Below, piece after piece: positions 1 through 7,847 of a stretch of DNA of 64,000 bases (the stretch's first letter is position 1; every line of letters starts with the position of its first letter). The translations under genes were made by a program, and so were the position numbers. The stretch is from Bradyrhizobium sp. AZCC 1610 (GTDB lineage Bacteria; Pseudomonadota; Alphaproteobacteria; Rhizobiales; Xanthobacteraceae): positions 901,001 to 965,000 of the forward strand of contig NZ_JAZHRR010000001.1 of assembly GCF_036924515.1 (NCBI RefSeq). The letters run 5' to 3'. The notes under the pieces were generated by a model that did not search any database, was not told the DNA's origin, and saw only the letters and a program-made list of their open reading frames with translations.

Positions 1-30
1 TGATCGGTCGGTCTGCGGCGCCGGCCCTGA

Positions 31-646
31 TCAAGCGCGGGGCCTTTCCCCGCCGACAAGGGTGACCTTGCCGAAGGCCAAGCGAAACTGACCAATCGTG
101 CGCGCATTCTCGAAGCCCGCCGCCGTCAAGTCACCGACCAACATTCCTTCGCCGGGTCCGCCGAAATGTCCGCCGACGAAATCCGCGATCCGCAACGCTC
201 CGCCGGGCGCCAGCGCCGCATGCATGGAAGCCAGCGTCTCGGCCTGCATCTCGCGCGGCATATGGTGGAAGGCAAGCGAGGACACCAGCTTTGTCGCGCG
301 CGCGGCGCCTATGAGTTTCGCGGTCTCGTTGCCGAATCCGCGATAAAAGGTGACGCCGATTCCCTGCGAGCCGCCTTCTTCTGCGCGCGCCCCAGGGCGT
401 TAGGATCGGGATCGACGCCGACGACCTGCGCGCCTGCGGCACCTGTTCCTTCGCCATGATCGCAAGCGTGCCGGTACCGCAGCCGACATCGACAACGATG
501 TCGCCGGGCTCGAGGTCCAGCGACTTGAGAATTTCGCCGCGCCAGCGCCGCTCGCGTGTCAGCAGAGCGATCATCGGGTCATAAAGCGGCAGCAGCCAGC
601 GGCGCCCCGCCGCTGGAATAAAGTCGTGGTGTGCGACCGCCATCAT
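31..646 (-). pseudogene. Class I SAM-dependent methyltransferase, broken by two frameshifts
   Basis: The reading starts at 646 after a GAGGAG ribosome site and runs through the SAM-binding glycine motif VDVGCGTG. Near 437 the frame is lost; the next piece (QVVGVDPDPNAL, the acidic-loop region after motif I) is in another frame, and near 369 a second shift is needed to reach the C-terminal part (SSLAFHHMPREM, ending at 31). Both shifts are of the kind made by loss of one base. Reassembled, it is a normal-length UbiE/arsenite-methyltransferase-like Rossmann enzyme of about 200 residues. The substrate cannot be told. It could be a real pseudogene at an island edge or a product of sequencing indels. 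Confidence 0.75.
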
Positions 647-781
647 AGAGCTCCTCACGGTTCTTCCTCCCAAGGGATGAACCTTCAATTTAGTAGCGTC
701 CGATAGGCCAGCAAGCGGTGCGAAAACCGTATGCTAACGGCCATTCGCCGGGCGCGACGGTGCCGGCGGTCAGCAGTTTGA

Positions 782-1453
782 TCAAAGCGACAGCTTGCGG
801 ACGTCGATCGTACGCGATGTTGCCAGGATCGTGATTTCGAAATGATCCGTCTGTACGATGTCCGTGATATTGCGGGGGCGGTGCGCGACAACGTTGACAC
901 CGGTCCGACGCCGCAGGCTGTCATAGAGCAGTCCCGCGCCGCCTGACGCGCGAACCTCCTCGCCAAGCTTCTGCGAGGCGCCATAGCGGTCGCTTGCGTA
1001 TACGTCGGGGCGCCTGGTCTGCTGGCCTCGGATGTCGAGATAGTCGCCTAACAGAGTTGCGGCATACGCCCTGTAGGTCCGGGTCATCGTGGTTACATTG
1101 CGGGCGACCGTCTCGCGCCGCAGGTGATGACCGACCTCGGCAGCTGCTGTCCGGATATCGTCGGCTGCGTACCAGGCCCCGAGCTCGGGACCATTGAATC
1201 GCATCCCACCAGGCGCAACGTGTAGAAAAGCCGCCATGACGATGCTGGCGTTGGGGACGCCATACACCCATTCTGCCTGCGGTAGTCGGGCGATACGCTC
1301 AGCGACAAGCCGATCGTTGGTCCAGCCGACCAGCTCCATTACGGCCGCAAGATCAGCTGCGGTTGCAACGGTATCAAACAGACCGACGGGAGGGAACTGC
1401 GACGGGATCAGACGATAGGCGGGCCGTGGCGAGGGTGCGAAAGCGTCCGTCAC
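782..1453 (-). CDS. RES-domain toxin (NAD+-targeting family)
   Basis: A 223-residue RES-family protein. The three residues that name the family are visible: Arg85 in GMRFNGPE, Glu106 in TAAAEVG, and Ser179 in LLYDSLR, together with the AWYAADD strand. Family members are type II toxins that consume or phosphorylyse NAD+ or ADP-ribosylate targets; which activity applies here is not visible. The start codon overlaps the stop of the upstream DUF2384-type antitoxin by four bases (ATGA), so the two are translationally coupled. Length and motif order are normal, so the toxin looks intact. Confidence 0.88.
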   Translation of the reverse strand: MTDAFAPSPRPAYRLIPSQFPPVGLFDTVATAADLAAVMELVGWTNDRLVAERIARLPQAEWVYGVPNASIVMAAFLHVAPGGMRFNGPELGAWYAADDIRTAAAEVGHHLRRETVARNVTTMTRTYRAYAATLLGDYLDIRGQQTRRPDVYASDRYGASQKLGEEVRASGGAGLLYDSLRRRTGVNVVAHRPRNITDIVQTDHFEITILATSRTIDVRKLSL

Positions 1454-1977
1454 CGGAAGACAATTTCCGCGTCGTCGTAAGGCGCGAACGCCTCGTCAAT
1501 GGTGTTCGGCTGCATGTAGAGACCGCCTCGCGCGCCGTCGAGGAAACGGCGCACCGAGAGCAATCCATCCTGGGAGCCGCTGGTCACCAAGTCGACGGGC
1601 GGCCGCCCGCCGAACACGACAGCGTTGTGCGGGGTTCGCAACCACTCGACGCCAAGCTGCTCCGTCGGAAACAGAACTCCGAGAGCCTGATGGATGCCGA
1701 GCACCGCCGAGATGCGTGTGAGCACATCAACGTCGAGGGTGAAAGCGCCGTGCTCGCGAGCTTGCTTGCACCAGTTGTGGTACGTGGATCGAGAGGGATA
1801 GCCGAGGATCAGGAGACGCTGCTCTTCGGTCAATCCCCATAGATCCGCAATGGCCAGGAAAGTCCGCAAAGCGGGAGCGCTGAGCCGCCTTCGATTGGCC
1901 GGGGCAAAGCGTGAATTGTCGAGGCGCTGAGGCCCATTTGCCGCTTCAGACGGGCGTCTTTTGGGATTGCTCGACAT
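1450..1977 (-). CDS. Xre/MbcA/ParS-type antitoxin (DUF2384)
   Basis: A 175-residue antitoxin of the Xre-RES systems. An N-terminal helical DNA-binding part (LWGLTEEQRLLILGYPS around residues 47-63) is followed by the DUF2384 toxin-binding domain, whose conserved pattern (ALGVLFP, W..TPH, PVDLVTSG, GLLSVRRFL) is clear. The start at 1977 is chosen because AAGGTG lies just upstream and because the family does not have the 72 extra residues that an upstream start would give. It is the first gene of a two-gene operon with the RES toxin and probably represses it. Confidence 0.88.
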   Translation of the reverse strand: MSSNPKRRPSEAANGPQRLDNSRFAPANRRRLSAPALRTFLAIADLWGLTEEQRLLILGYPSRSTYHNWCKQAREHGAFTLDVDVLTRISAVLGIHQALGVLFPTEQLGVEWLRTPHNAVVFGGRPPVDLVTSGSQDGLLSVRRFLDGARGGLYMQPNTIDEAFAPYDDAEIVFR

Positions 1978-1994
1978 GGGTGCACCTTGTGTTA

Positions 1995-2022
1995 GATATA
2001 GACATAGTCCAAATCTAGACAA
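1995..2022 (-). promoter_or_regulatory. Candidate promoter/operator of the Xre-RES operon
   Basis: On the minus strand, TTGTCT (2022-2017) and TATATC (2000-1995) are separated by 16 bases, a fair sigma-70 match just upstream of the antitoxin start. Each box overlaps one copy of a direct repeat, TGTCTAKAT (2021-2013 and 2004-1996), the arrangement expected if the antitoxin binds over the promoter. This is inference from sequence only. The predicted leader would be very short. Confidence 0.4.
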
Positions 2023-2135
2023 AATGCAACTCCCCGTCTGGAGGAATGGATGGGGATTCAGGTCGTTGACCTCCGTTCTGCGGATCCTGCCAAGGGTGCT
2101 AGAATAGGTGCAGGCGCTGTAAGTCAGCGCGAGTC

Positions 2136-2495
2136 TCAAGGGGCGTCGCTCGGAGCAAAATTCCCGATCCGATACCCGCGCCGCCGACGCCACAAGCGCC
2201 GGCGCAACCGCAACTCGCCGGACATCCGACGGATACGCCTTGCCAGCTCGTCGGCCTCGATATCGACGGCGGCCGACGCCAGGCGATACCCGCCTATCAT
2301 GCCAATGACATCTGTGGCCGAGATTGCCGGCCGCGCGCCATCTGGCTCACGCGGAACTGACGGGCAGCCGATTGTCCATCTGGTCGCTGCGTCGACGCAG
2401 ACCGCGCGGTATGCCGAGCTCTGCGGCTGGATGACGATCATGCAGTCCCGATTAGCAGCGTAGGGCACGCGGAAGCTCAAGTAAGAGACGGTCAT
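2136..2495 (-). CDS. Hypothetical protein
   Basis: A 119-residue reading frame that I do not recognise. The first 75 residues have ordinary composition (MTVSYLSFRVPYAANRDCMI), the last 40 are very arginine-rich. No convincing ribosome site precedes it (AGGACC is weak), and an opposite-strand frame of similar length covers the same bases, so it may not be a gene. It lies behind the Xre-RES pair inside the putative island. Confidence 0.25.
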   Translation of the reverse strand: MTVSYLSFRVPYAANRDCMIVIQPQSSAYRAVCVDAATRWTIGCPSVPREPDGARPAISATDVIGMIGGYRLASAAVDIEADELARRIRRMSGELRLRRRLWRRRRGYRIGNFAPSDAP

Positions 2496-3420
2496 CGCTG
2501 GTCCTGTCCGCAGGCAAAGCTGCGCCGTTCGCAGACGAGTTGGCCTGCGAGAATTATTTCCTGAGATGGGGCGAAGGTCTAAGTTTCAGTGAGACTACCC
2601 GCAGCGCTCTTAAGGCGCGCGAGCGGGGTATGGATGGTGTGCTCGTGCTTCAATTGATAGCGCGAATGCTTGAAAAGTCGCTTCGAGAGATCTCTAAAAT
2701 TGGATGCAACGCGGAGTTTAATGGCCACCGCAACGACAATTGTCATATAGATGGCCGCGGCAACACATCCGCCAGCTCCTCGTGCCTCTTTTCGGCGACC
2801 TTGTTGGCCCCGTCGTGTGGGATCGCCGACCGGCGCCGCAATGTTCGCCGTAGAGGTTAACGCCGGGCTGGTGGCAGGGTCGGCGGCACTGGCCGCTTTG
2901 GGGCCCGGACAGCTGAAGCCATGCCTTGAGTTACTGCGCGGGCCGATGCGAATTGCTGACGCCGGATGCTCCGCGTTGAGCTCTGTAGTCTCTTGTGAGC
3001 TTGACGCCGCCGATGCCACACAAATCGCCGACAGTCAGCCGTCGCTACGTTGGCACCCTGGTCCTCTCTCGTGGGCTCGGTTGTCAGGCCTTATTGCCCC
3101 TGCAGTGAGGCTATGGTGAGCACCGTGCAACCGGCAATCCCATAGTGCTCAGCCGCACCACGACATTGCCGGACGCCGGCAGTTTGAGTTGAGCTTTTGG
3201 TTTTCAAAACTCAGGCGTGCAGATGATCAGGCGTGATGCGCCTTCGGCTGAGTTGTTGTGGGGCGCGGAGTGGGTATGCCGATGCCGAAGATCATCGTCT
3301 TCCCGACGGTCGGAACGAAAACGCGGAAGCGGAGATCGGAAGCCGCATGATGAACGCCGTTTCGCGGTGATCGTCGTCCTCAGAAGAGGATGCGCTCGTG
3401 ACGATCATGGGGTCGGCATT
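2496..3420. other. Long stretch without a convincing gene
   Basis: Open frames exist on both strands (for example 2579-3019 minus, 2751-3119 plus), but none has a recognisable domain, good ribosome site or natural composition. I see no RNA gene or insertion sequence here. It probably is decayed accessory DNA. Confidence 0.5.
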
Positions 3421-3455
3421 ACACGCTTAAGCGTGTTTTAAACGCTAAAGCGTGT
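3421..3455. promoter_or_regulatory. Two tandem palindromic operators upstream of the Xre regulator
   Basis: ACACGCTTAAGCGTGT at 3421-3436 is a perfect 16-base palindrome. At 3440-3455 AAACGCTAAAGCGTGT matches it at 14 of 16 positions and keeps the ACGCT/AGCGT arms. Centres are 19 bases apart. The pair lies 36 bases upstream of a small Xre-type gene, so autoregulation by that protein is the natural reading. Confidence 0.6.
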
Positions 3456-3490
3456 GGCGCAGTTCGCTTGCAAATGCATCATCCTGACGG

Positions 3491-3733
3491 ATGAGGCGCC
3501 GACATCCGAAACACACGAAGCGGCTGCTTGCCCGCAACCTGCGTCAGCTTCGCCTTGAGAGGTCATGGTCGCAGGATGACCTCGCTGATGCGGCGAAGGT
3601 GCGTCAGGCGCTCGTCAGCGCAATGGAAGTCGCCACAGCCAATCCGACGTTGGAATCGCTGGACAAGATTGCAGCCGCGCTCGGTACCGAGGTCGCCGAT
3701 CTTCTTGTCCCGCATGCGTCGAAGGCACGATAG
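3491..3733 (+). CDS. Small Xre-family helix-turn-helix regulator
   Basis: An 80-residue protein that is almost entirely one HTH_3/Xre domain: ARNLRQLRLERSWSQDDLAD (helices 1-2), KVRQALVSAMEVATANPTLE (recognition helix and following turn), then the LDKIAAALGTEVADLLVP helix. Proteins of this size are phage- or plasmid-type repressors or lone antitoxins. The ribosome site is poor. Two palindromes directly upstream (3421-3455) are likely its operators. No partner gene with a recognisable toxin fold follows, so its regulon is unknown. Confidence 0.8.
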   Translation: MRRRHPKHTKRLLARNLRQLRLERSWSQDDLADAAKVRQALVSAMEVATANPTLESLDKIAAALGTEVADLLVPHASKAR

Positions 3734-3979
3734 CGGCATCCCACACGTGATCGGCCGAGGCGGTGTTCGGGTCACCATCGCGCGTGACAAGTTAATCGGT
3801 GTCATCGGTTGGCCGGGAGAATGCTCGTCGTGGCCGCACCTGCGCTCGGGTTCGACGCGTTGACCGTGCGTGCGTGGCAATCCGTCGAAAAGTGGACGGT
3901 TTTCTGCAGTTCGGTGTTCGCGGCGGTCAACGCCGCATGAAAGCCGAGATAGGGTGATCGAGGCAAGCGATATCACTTA
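3734..3979. other. Intergenic stretch with nothing recognised
   Basis: No coding frame with a domain or ribosome site; the segment ends in two adjacent hairpins at 3980-4027. Confidence 0.4.
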
Positions 3980-4027
3980 GAGCTCTGACAATCAGAGCTC
4001 CTCCCGCCGCTCGCAGGCGGCGGGAGG
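3980..4027. terminator. Two back-to-back hairpins downstream of the integrase remnant
   Basis: GAGCTCTGA-CAA-TCAGAGCTC (3980-4000) is a perfect 9-base-pair hairpin. It is directly followed by CCTCCCGCCGC-TCGCAG-GCGGCGGGAGG (4000-4027), an 11-base-pair GC-rich hairpin sharing one base with the first. No T-run follows on either strand, so simple intrinsic termination is uncertain; the pair could also be an element end. Confidence 0.4.
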
Positions 4028-4045
4028 GAAACGAATCCCTTGCGG

Positions 4046-4609
4046 TTATGTCACGATGTCGATGCCGCGCTTGGCCTTCTTGCGGCGCCAGCGGAGACGG
4101 AGCTTCTGTCCCTCCATCGCGACCTCCTGGTTCTTCTCAAGATAGATCTGAACCGTCTGTTCCGTGAGGTGTATGCTTTGGCTCATGATCTGCGTGGTCG
4201 TCAGGCCAGCAGTGCCCGATTCCGTCAGACCGCCCTTCCGGAACTGGGTGAGCGTCAGGTGAGGCAATCCGGCTTCCTTGCAGATATCCGACACTACTCT
4301 GTTCAACTTCCCGCTCGTCCAGGCCCTCGGCTCGCCAGGGGTTGATTCCTCGCAGACAAAGAGCGGCCCGGAAGTGCGATTGGCCTTGAGTTTGTCCAAC
4401 CGCTGTATCAGGGCGGGATACAGCGGTTTACCGTTGTCATCGTGCAACAGGAAATACCGCTCCCGATCAACCTTTTCCGCGCGCACGAACACTTCCTCCT
4501 CATGGTGCGGGCCGCGGTAGTCATTCACCGTCATCTTGTGAGGAAAGTGGCTGATGCGTGCCTCGAAATTCGTGGAATATCGATTTTTATAGGGTTTCCT
4601 GAATCCCAT
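4046..4609 (-). pseudogene. C-terminal remnant of a tyrosine recombinase/phage integrase
   Basis: The last ~100 residues match the catalytic end of tyrosine recombinases: a box II-like segment HLTLTQFRKGGLTESG, then HLTEQTVQIYLEKN with the candidate nucleophile tyrosine. The N-terminal arm- and core-binding domains and box I arginine are missing, and the apparent start at 4609 falls within an 11-base inverted repeat (4607-4617/4662-4672), which suggests a deletion breakpoint. It is probably inactive and marks the accessory nature of this segment. Confidence 0.7.
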
Positions 4610-4672
4610 CCCGACTCGCGAACATGAAAAGTGCCCCCAAACGGAAGGATTCGAGCCGCAAGAGTCGGGATG
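4607..4672. repeat. Inverted repeat at the truncated end of the integrase remnant
   Basis: CATCCCGACTC (4607-4617) and GAGTCGGGATG (4662-4672) are perfect inverted copies 44 bases apart. The truncated recombinase reading begins inside the first copy. It could be a rearrangement junction or a large hairpin. Confidence 0.45.
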
Positions 4673-4874
4673 CGGGTTTGCGAATACTTGTTACCATCTG
4701 ATTCGAACCATTTCCGATTTGAACCGTTTTGATCTTCGGTTCAATTGGAGCTTCTTCCACCAACTCACACGCCTTCCCAAGGATCCGGGTAACTGCTCGT
4801 TACCGTCGGATACCCGCAACGGTTGCTCTTGGGAGGGCCACTCACTGCCACGTCTGACAGAGAAGGAGAGAGCG

Positions 4875-4928
4875 ATGCCCAACCTTGGACCCGAGGCGAA
4901 ACGGGGGCATGCTCGCAATCGATACTAA
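4875..4928 (+). pseudogene. Gutted antitoxin start upstream of vapC
   Basis: A strong ribosome site (AAGGAG) stands before ATG at 4875, but the frame encodes only 17 residues (MPNLGPEAKRGHARNRY) and ends at 4928, overlapping the vapC start by 20 bases. VapB antitoxins are usually 70-90 residues, and no AbrB, RHH or Phd/YefM pattern is present. This may be the start and tail of an antitoxin gene with its middle deleted, or just a leader peptide. Confidence 0.35.
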
Positions 4929-5298
4929 GCTCATCGTCCGCTATCTCGTGGGCGACGATCCCGGACAGGCTGGCCGGGCACGCAGGCTGATCGACAACAA
5001 TGACGTCTTCGTCTGCACCACAGTCCTGCTGGAGACCGAGTGGGTGCTGCGGAGCGTCTATGGGTTTTCCGCTGCCCAGTGCGCCAAGGCCCTCTCCGAT
5101 TTCGCGGGGCTGCCGCGCGTGAGTCTGGAAGATGCTACCGCCGCGGCGATGGCGTTGGGCTGGATGCGGCAGGGCGTGGACTTTGCGGATGGTCTGCATC
5201 TGGCCAAGGCGGGAGGCTGTGAGGCCTTCATCAGCTTTGACCAGGATTTCGCCAAAGCCGCCAACGGCCTTGGCGGCATCAAGGTGCGCGCGCCCTGA
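4909..5298 (+). CDS. vapC: VapC-family PIN-domain ribonuclease toxin, apparently without antitoxin
   Basis: A 129-residue PIN protein with the acidic active site in place: Asp5 (MLAIDTKLIVRYL), Glu42/Glu44 (LLETEWVLRS), Asp94 (FADGLHLA) and Asp111/Asp113 (SFDQDF). Family members are Mg2+-dependent RNases that cut tRNA or rRNA. The start at 4909 gives the standard MLAIDT N-terminus. A full antitoxin is not seen upstream; only a 17-residue frame with a strong ribosome site remains, so the toxin may be orphaned or under weak translation. Confidence 0.85.
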   Translation: MLAIDTKLIVRYLVGDDPGQAGRARRLIDNNDVFVCTTVLLETEWVLRSVYGFSAAQCAKALSDFAGLPRVSLEDATAAAMALGWMRQGVDFADGLHLAKAGGCEAFISFDQDFAKAANGLGGIKVRAP

Positions 5299-5861
5299 CA
5301 CCGGGCGCGCAGAACGCACATAAAATTTAAGGGCGTACCTGACTGAGGCCGGAAAGCCAATCAACCGAGGACACCCGCCGGGACGCCGGCTTGGCCTCCA
5401 GCTGACGCGGCGCGATGTTTCAACACGAATTCCGAATGGCCTAAGATTCGGTCAGACCTTTCACAAACCACCGGCCCGTCGTTGGAGCATCGTCGCTCCG
5501 GTCGCCCGGGCGGCCTTCAGACGATGCAAGACAAAATCCCGAGGTGCGGCTTCCAGATCAGGCGGTCCCGTCGCGTTCTCCGTGCATCGACGAGACCTTC
5601 TCTGAACCACTGGCTTGAGGATGCGCACCCTATAGGACCCGAACGCGAGAAGCCGTCCTCCGCAGGTCCCCCAAGTTGCCGCGCGCACGAGCTGATGCAG
5701 CCTCGAACTTACCGGGAGCAACCGGTTCACTGCAGCGACGGGCAAAGTTCGTCCCCTACAAGTACGTCCCCTAATCGGGGCAAAGTAGGTCCTCTACTCG
5801 GCGCCACCGGTCTGGTTCACACCATAGAACGTCCGCGATTTGGGCATAGGCCAGCGATCGC
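5299..5861. other. Gene-free stretch between vapC and the fic terminator
   Basis: Frames here have no recognisable product. I see no tRNA, repeat or insertion-sequence end. Confidence 0.45.
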
Positions 5862-5894
5862 AAAAAGCCCCGCCGAAACGGCGGGGCTTTTTTT
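5862..5894 (-). terminator. Rho-independent terminator of fic (bidirectional)
   Basis: AAGCCCCGCCG-AAA-CGGCGGGGCTT forms an 11-base-pair stem flanked by A5 on one side and T7 on the other, so it can work on both strands. It is 11 bases past the end of the fic gene on the minus strand. Confidence 0.85.
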
Positions 5895-5904
5895 CAGGGT
5901 GACC

Positions 5905-7332
5905 CTAGTCGTTCGCCATTCCCGGCATGACTATCTGGTGCTCGTCGAGCAGGTCTTTGAGCGTGCTGGCTCGCCAGACCTGTTCCAGCATGGCAGCGAG
6001 GGCGCTCTCGTCGGCATAGATGGTGATCGTCTCTGCGAAATTGTCCGGGACCGCCCAGCCCCGCCGCGCCATGCGCGAGCTCAATTCCTCGGCCAGCTTG
6101 GCTTTCTCGCCGTCGCTGGCTGCGGTCGGGGCTGGGGTCTTGCTCGCCTCGGCGACGACCGACGGACGCGGCTGGTACAGTCCAGGAAACCAGCGCTCGA
6201 TGACGGTCGACGGGAAGCCAAGACGGACAGGGCCCTTCGGCGTATCGGACACTAGGAGGCGTTTCGCGACCAACTCGCCGAGTACCGTGCGCGCCTGCCT
6301 ATCCTGGTAACCTGTCAATTCGACAGCGCGTGCGCGCGGAAACTCTCCGATCAAGATCGCCTCCCGCAGGAGCCGCCATGAACCCTTGGGAAGACGCTTG
6401 GCTCGAACCTCCTCGTCCGCCCAGACCTCGACGCGGTTCATAAGCTCGGAAGGATTGAGCAGAAACCTCATAAAGTCGATCTGATCGATGCAGACCTCAA
6501 GGAAGAACCGGCAGAATTCGGCGAGGCCGGCTTCGGTCAAGGTGCCGCGCCCGTCCAGATCTCCGCGACGAGGCTCGTCCGCGGCCTGCAGCAGTTCCTT
6601 GTAGCGGCCGACGTTGCGCGCCAGGCCGCGCGATACGGACCACAACTCCGAGCCGATGCCGAGTTCTTTCAGGAGCGCATGCGACAAGAGGCGGGTGACG
6701 CGGCCGTTCCCGTCCATGAAAGGATGGATCCAGGCCAAGCGGTGATGACCGGCGCCGACTGAAAGAATTCGCTGCGTCTTGCTCAGCATCGGCGACGAGT
6801 AGGCCTGGACGAAGCGGGCAAGAAGAGCCGGCAGCGTTGCCGGCTCGGGGGCAAGGTGCTCGCCGACCTTTACGTGTCGCGTTCTGAGTTCGCCAGGCGT
6901 CATGCGGATCGTCGTCTTCATGACGGGGTCCTCGATTGCCAGCAGGCTGTCAGGAAGACGGCTGCAGAACTCCCGGTGGATCCAGCAGATGCCCTCGACC
7001 GACAAAGCCGGGGACGGCATCTCTCCGCGATCGATGATCCCCTGCACTTCGATGTGAGCTTTAGCCTCGAGCTGAAGGTCCCGCTTCTTCGGCTCCTTCG
7101 AATAGTCGTTCTTCATCGCTCGCTCGATGTCGGCGAGATGGGTATCGTGACCTTCGATGAGGTTGGAGTAGTAGCAGTTCATCGCCCTGACGATGTCGCC
7201 GACGGAAGCTTTAAGCGACGCGTTGAGGCCTCCGCTGAAGGAGCTGGACTTCTCGACCAGAGCGAGTACCTGATCACTGAGGCCGGGATCAAGGTCCGGA
7301 AGCATCGGTTCCATGTGAGCGATACTGGTCAT
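5905..7332 (-). CDS. Fic-family AMP-transferase, class II (self-inhibited)
   Basis: A 475-residue Fic protein. The catalytic loop is complete, HPFMDGNGRV at residues 203-212 (His203, Asn209, Arg211). An N-terminal inhibitory helix motif S-x-x-x-E-G is at Ser56-Glu60-Gly61 (SNLIEG), which defines class II Fic proteins whose own glutamate blocks ATP. A DUF4172/winged-helix C-terminal region follows (LTGYQDRQARTVLGEL, about residues 320-370). Fic enzymes attach AMP to hydroxyl side chains of target proteins; the target is unknown. It stands alone with its own terminator inside the toxin-rich island segment, and it needs no separate antitoxin if the internal helix works. Confidence 0.9.
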   Translation of the reverse strand: MTSIAHMEPMLPDLDPGLSDQVLALVEKSSSFSGGLNASLKASVGDIVRAMNCYYSNLIEGHDTHLADIERAMKNDYSKEPKKRDLQLEAKAHIEVQGIIDRGEMPSPALSVEGICWIHREFCSRLPDSLLAIEDPVMKTTIRMTPGELRTRHVKVGEHLAPEPATLPALLARFVQAYSSPMLSKTQRILSVGAGHHRLAWIHPFMDGNGRVTRLLSHALLKELGIGSELWSVSRGLARNVGRYKELLQAADEPRRGDLDGRGTLTEAGLAEFCRFFLEVCIDQIDFMRFLLNPSELMNRVEVWADEEVRAKRLPKGSWRLLREAILIGEFPRARAVELTGYQDRQARTVLGELVAKRLLVSDTPKGPVRLGFPSTVIERWFPGLYQPRPSVVAEASKTPAPTAASDGEKAKLAEELSSRMARRGWAVPDNFAETITIYADESALAAMLEQVWRASTLKDLLDEHQIVMPGMAND

Positions 7333-7577
7333 TTTGCCGATCTTTCTGCCTTCGCGGTTTACCTATAACACCATAATATTGCACTATTTTCAGGCATGTT
7401 GGAAAGAGTTTCGCCCCTGTTTTTGCCGATCTCCTTGCCGATTCCGAACGAGGGAACGAACTTGATGGCGGATCGGAGCGTCGGACGCGCCCCTCTCCAC
7501 GGTCGGAACTTGGATTCCACCCGTAGGGACTAAATGGCCAGACAGGGCGGTCTTGTAAAAATATCATCGCTGGTCTA
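7333..7577. other. Intergenic region between divergent fic and vapBC
   Basis: About 245 bases without a gene. The fic upstream part is AT-rich (ATAACACCATAATATTGC around 7366-7383), a likely promoter area; the vapBC operator follows at 7578. Confidence 0.4.
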
Positions 7578-7600
7578 TGTATATCCCATTTGGATATACA
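7578..7600. promoter_or_regulatory. Palindromic operator of vapBC
   Basis: TGTATATCC-CATTT-GGATATACA is a perfect 9-base inverted repeat with a 5-base centre, 13 bases before the vapB start. VapB/VapBC complexes usually repress through such a site. Confidence 0.7.
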
Positions 7601-7613
7601 CTTAGGAAGCAAC

Positions 7614-7847
7614 ATGACGACCTCGACGGTGTTCATCAGTAATCGCAGCCAAGCCGTCCGCCTGCCCAAGGCAGTCGCCTTTCCAGAGAATGTACATCAG
7701 GTTGACATTCTGAAGATTGGCCGCAGCCGCGTGATCGTGCCTCAAGGCAAACGATGGGATGATCTGTTTCAGAACGGACCGCGCGTCAGCGAGGATTTCA
7801 TGGTTGAGCGTGGACAGCCGGCAGCCGAGAAGCGCGAGCCGCTCTGA
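7614..7847 (+). CDS. vapB: VapB antitoxin (SpoVT/AbrB type)
   Basis: A 77-residue antitoxin. The N-terminal SNRSQAVRLPKAVAFPE segment is the typical swapped-hairpin AbrB DNA-binding fold of VapB/MazE antitoxins, followed by a toxin-binding tail (WDDLFQNGPRVSEDFM). The ATG at 7614 is preferred over an upstream one because AGGAAG precedes it and it gives the normal length. The stop overlaps the vapC start by one base (TGATG). The palindrome at 7578-7600 is its likely binding site. Confidence 0.9.
   Translation: MTTSTVFISNRSQAVRLPKAVAFPENVHQVDILKIGRSRVIVPQGKRWDDLFQNGPRVSEDFMVERGQPAAEKREPL

Noticed and set aside
2579..3119. Overlapping reading frames on both strands
   Set aside because: No domain, poor ribosome sites and unnatural composition; kept only as a gene-free stretch.
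4621..4660. tRNA-like GATTCGAGCC segment
   Set aside because: Resembles a T-loop, but no acceptor or anticodon arm can be built around it on either strand.
5482..6255. 257-codon plus-strand frame
   Set aside because: Mostly the opposite strand of the fic gene, and the unique part has no recognisable domain.
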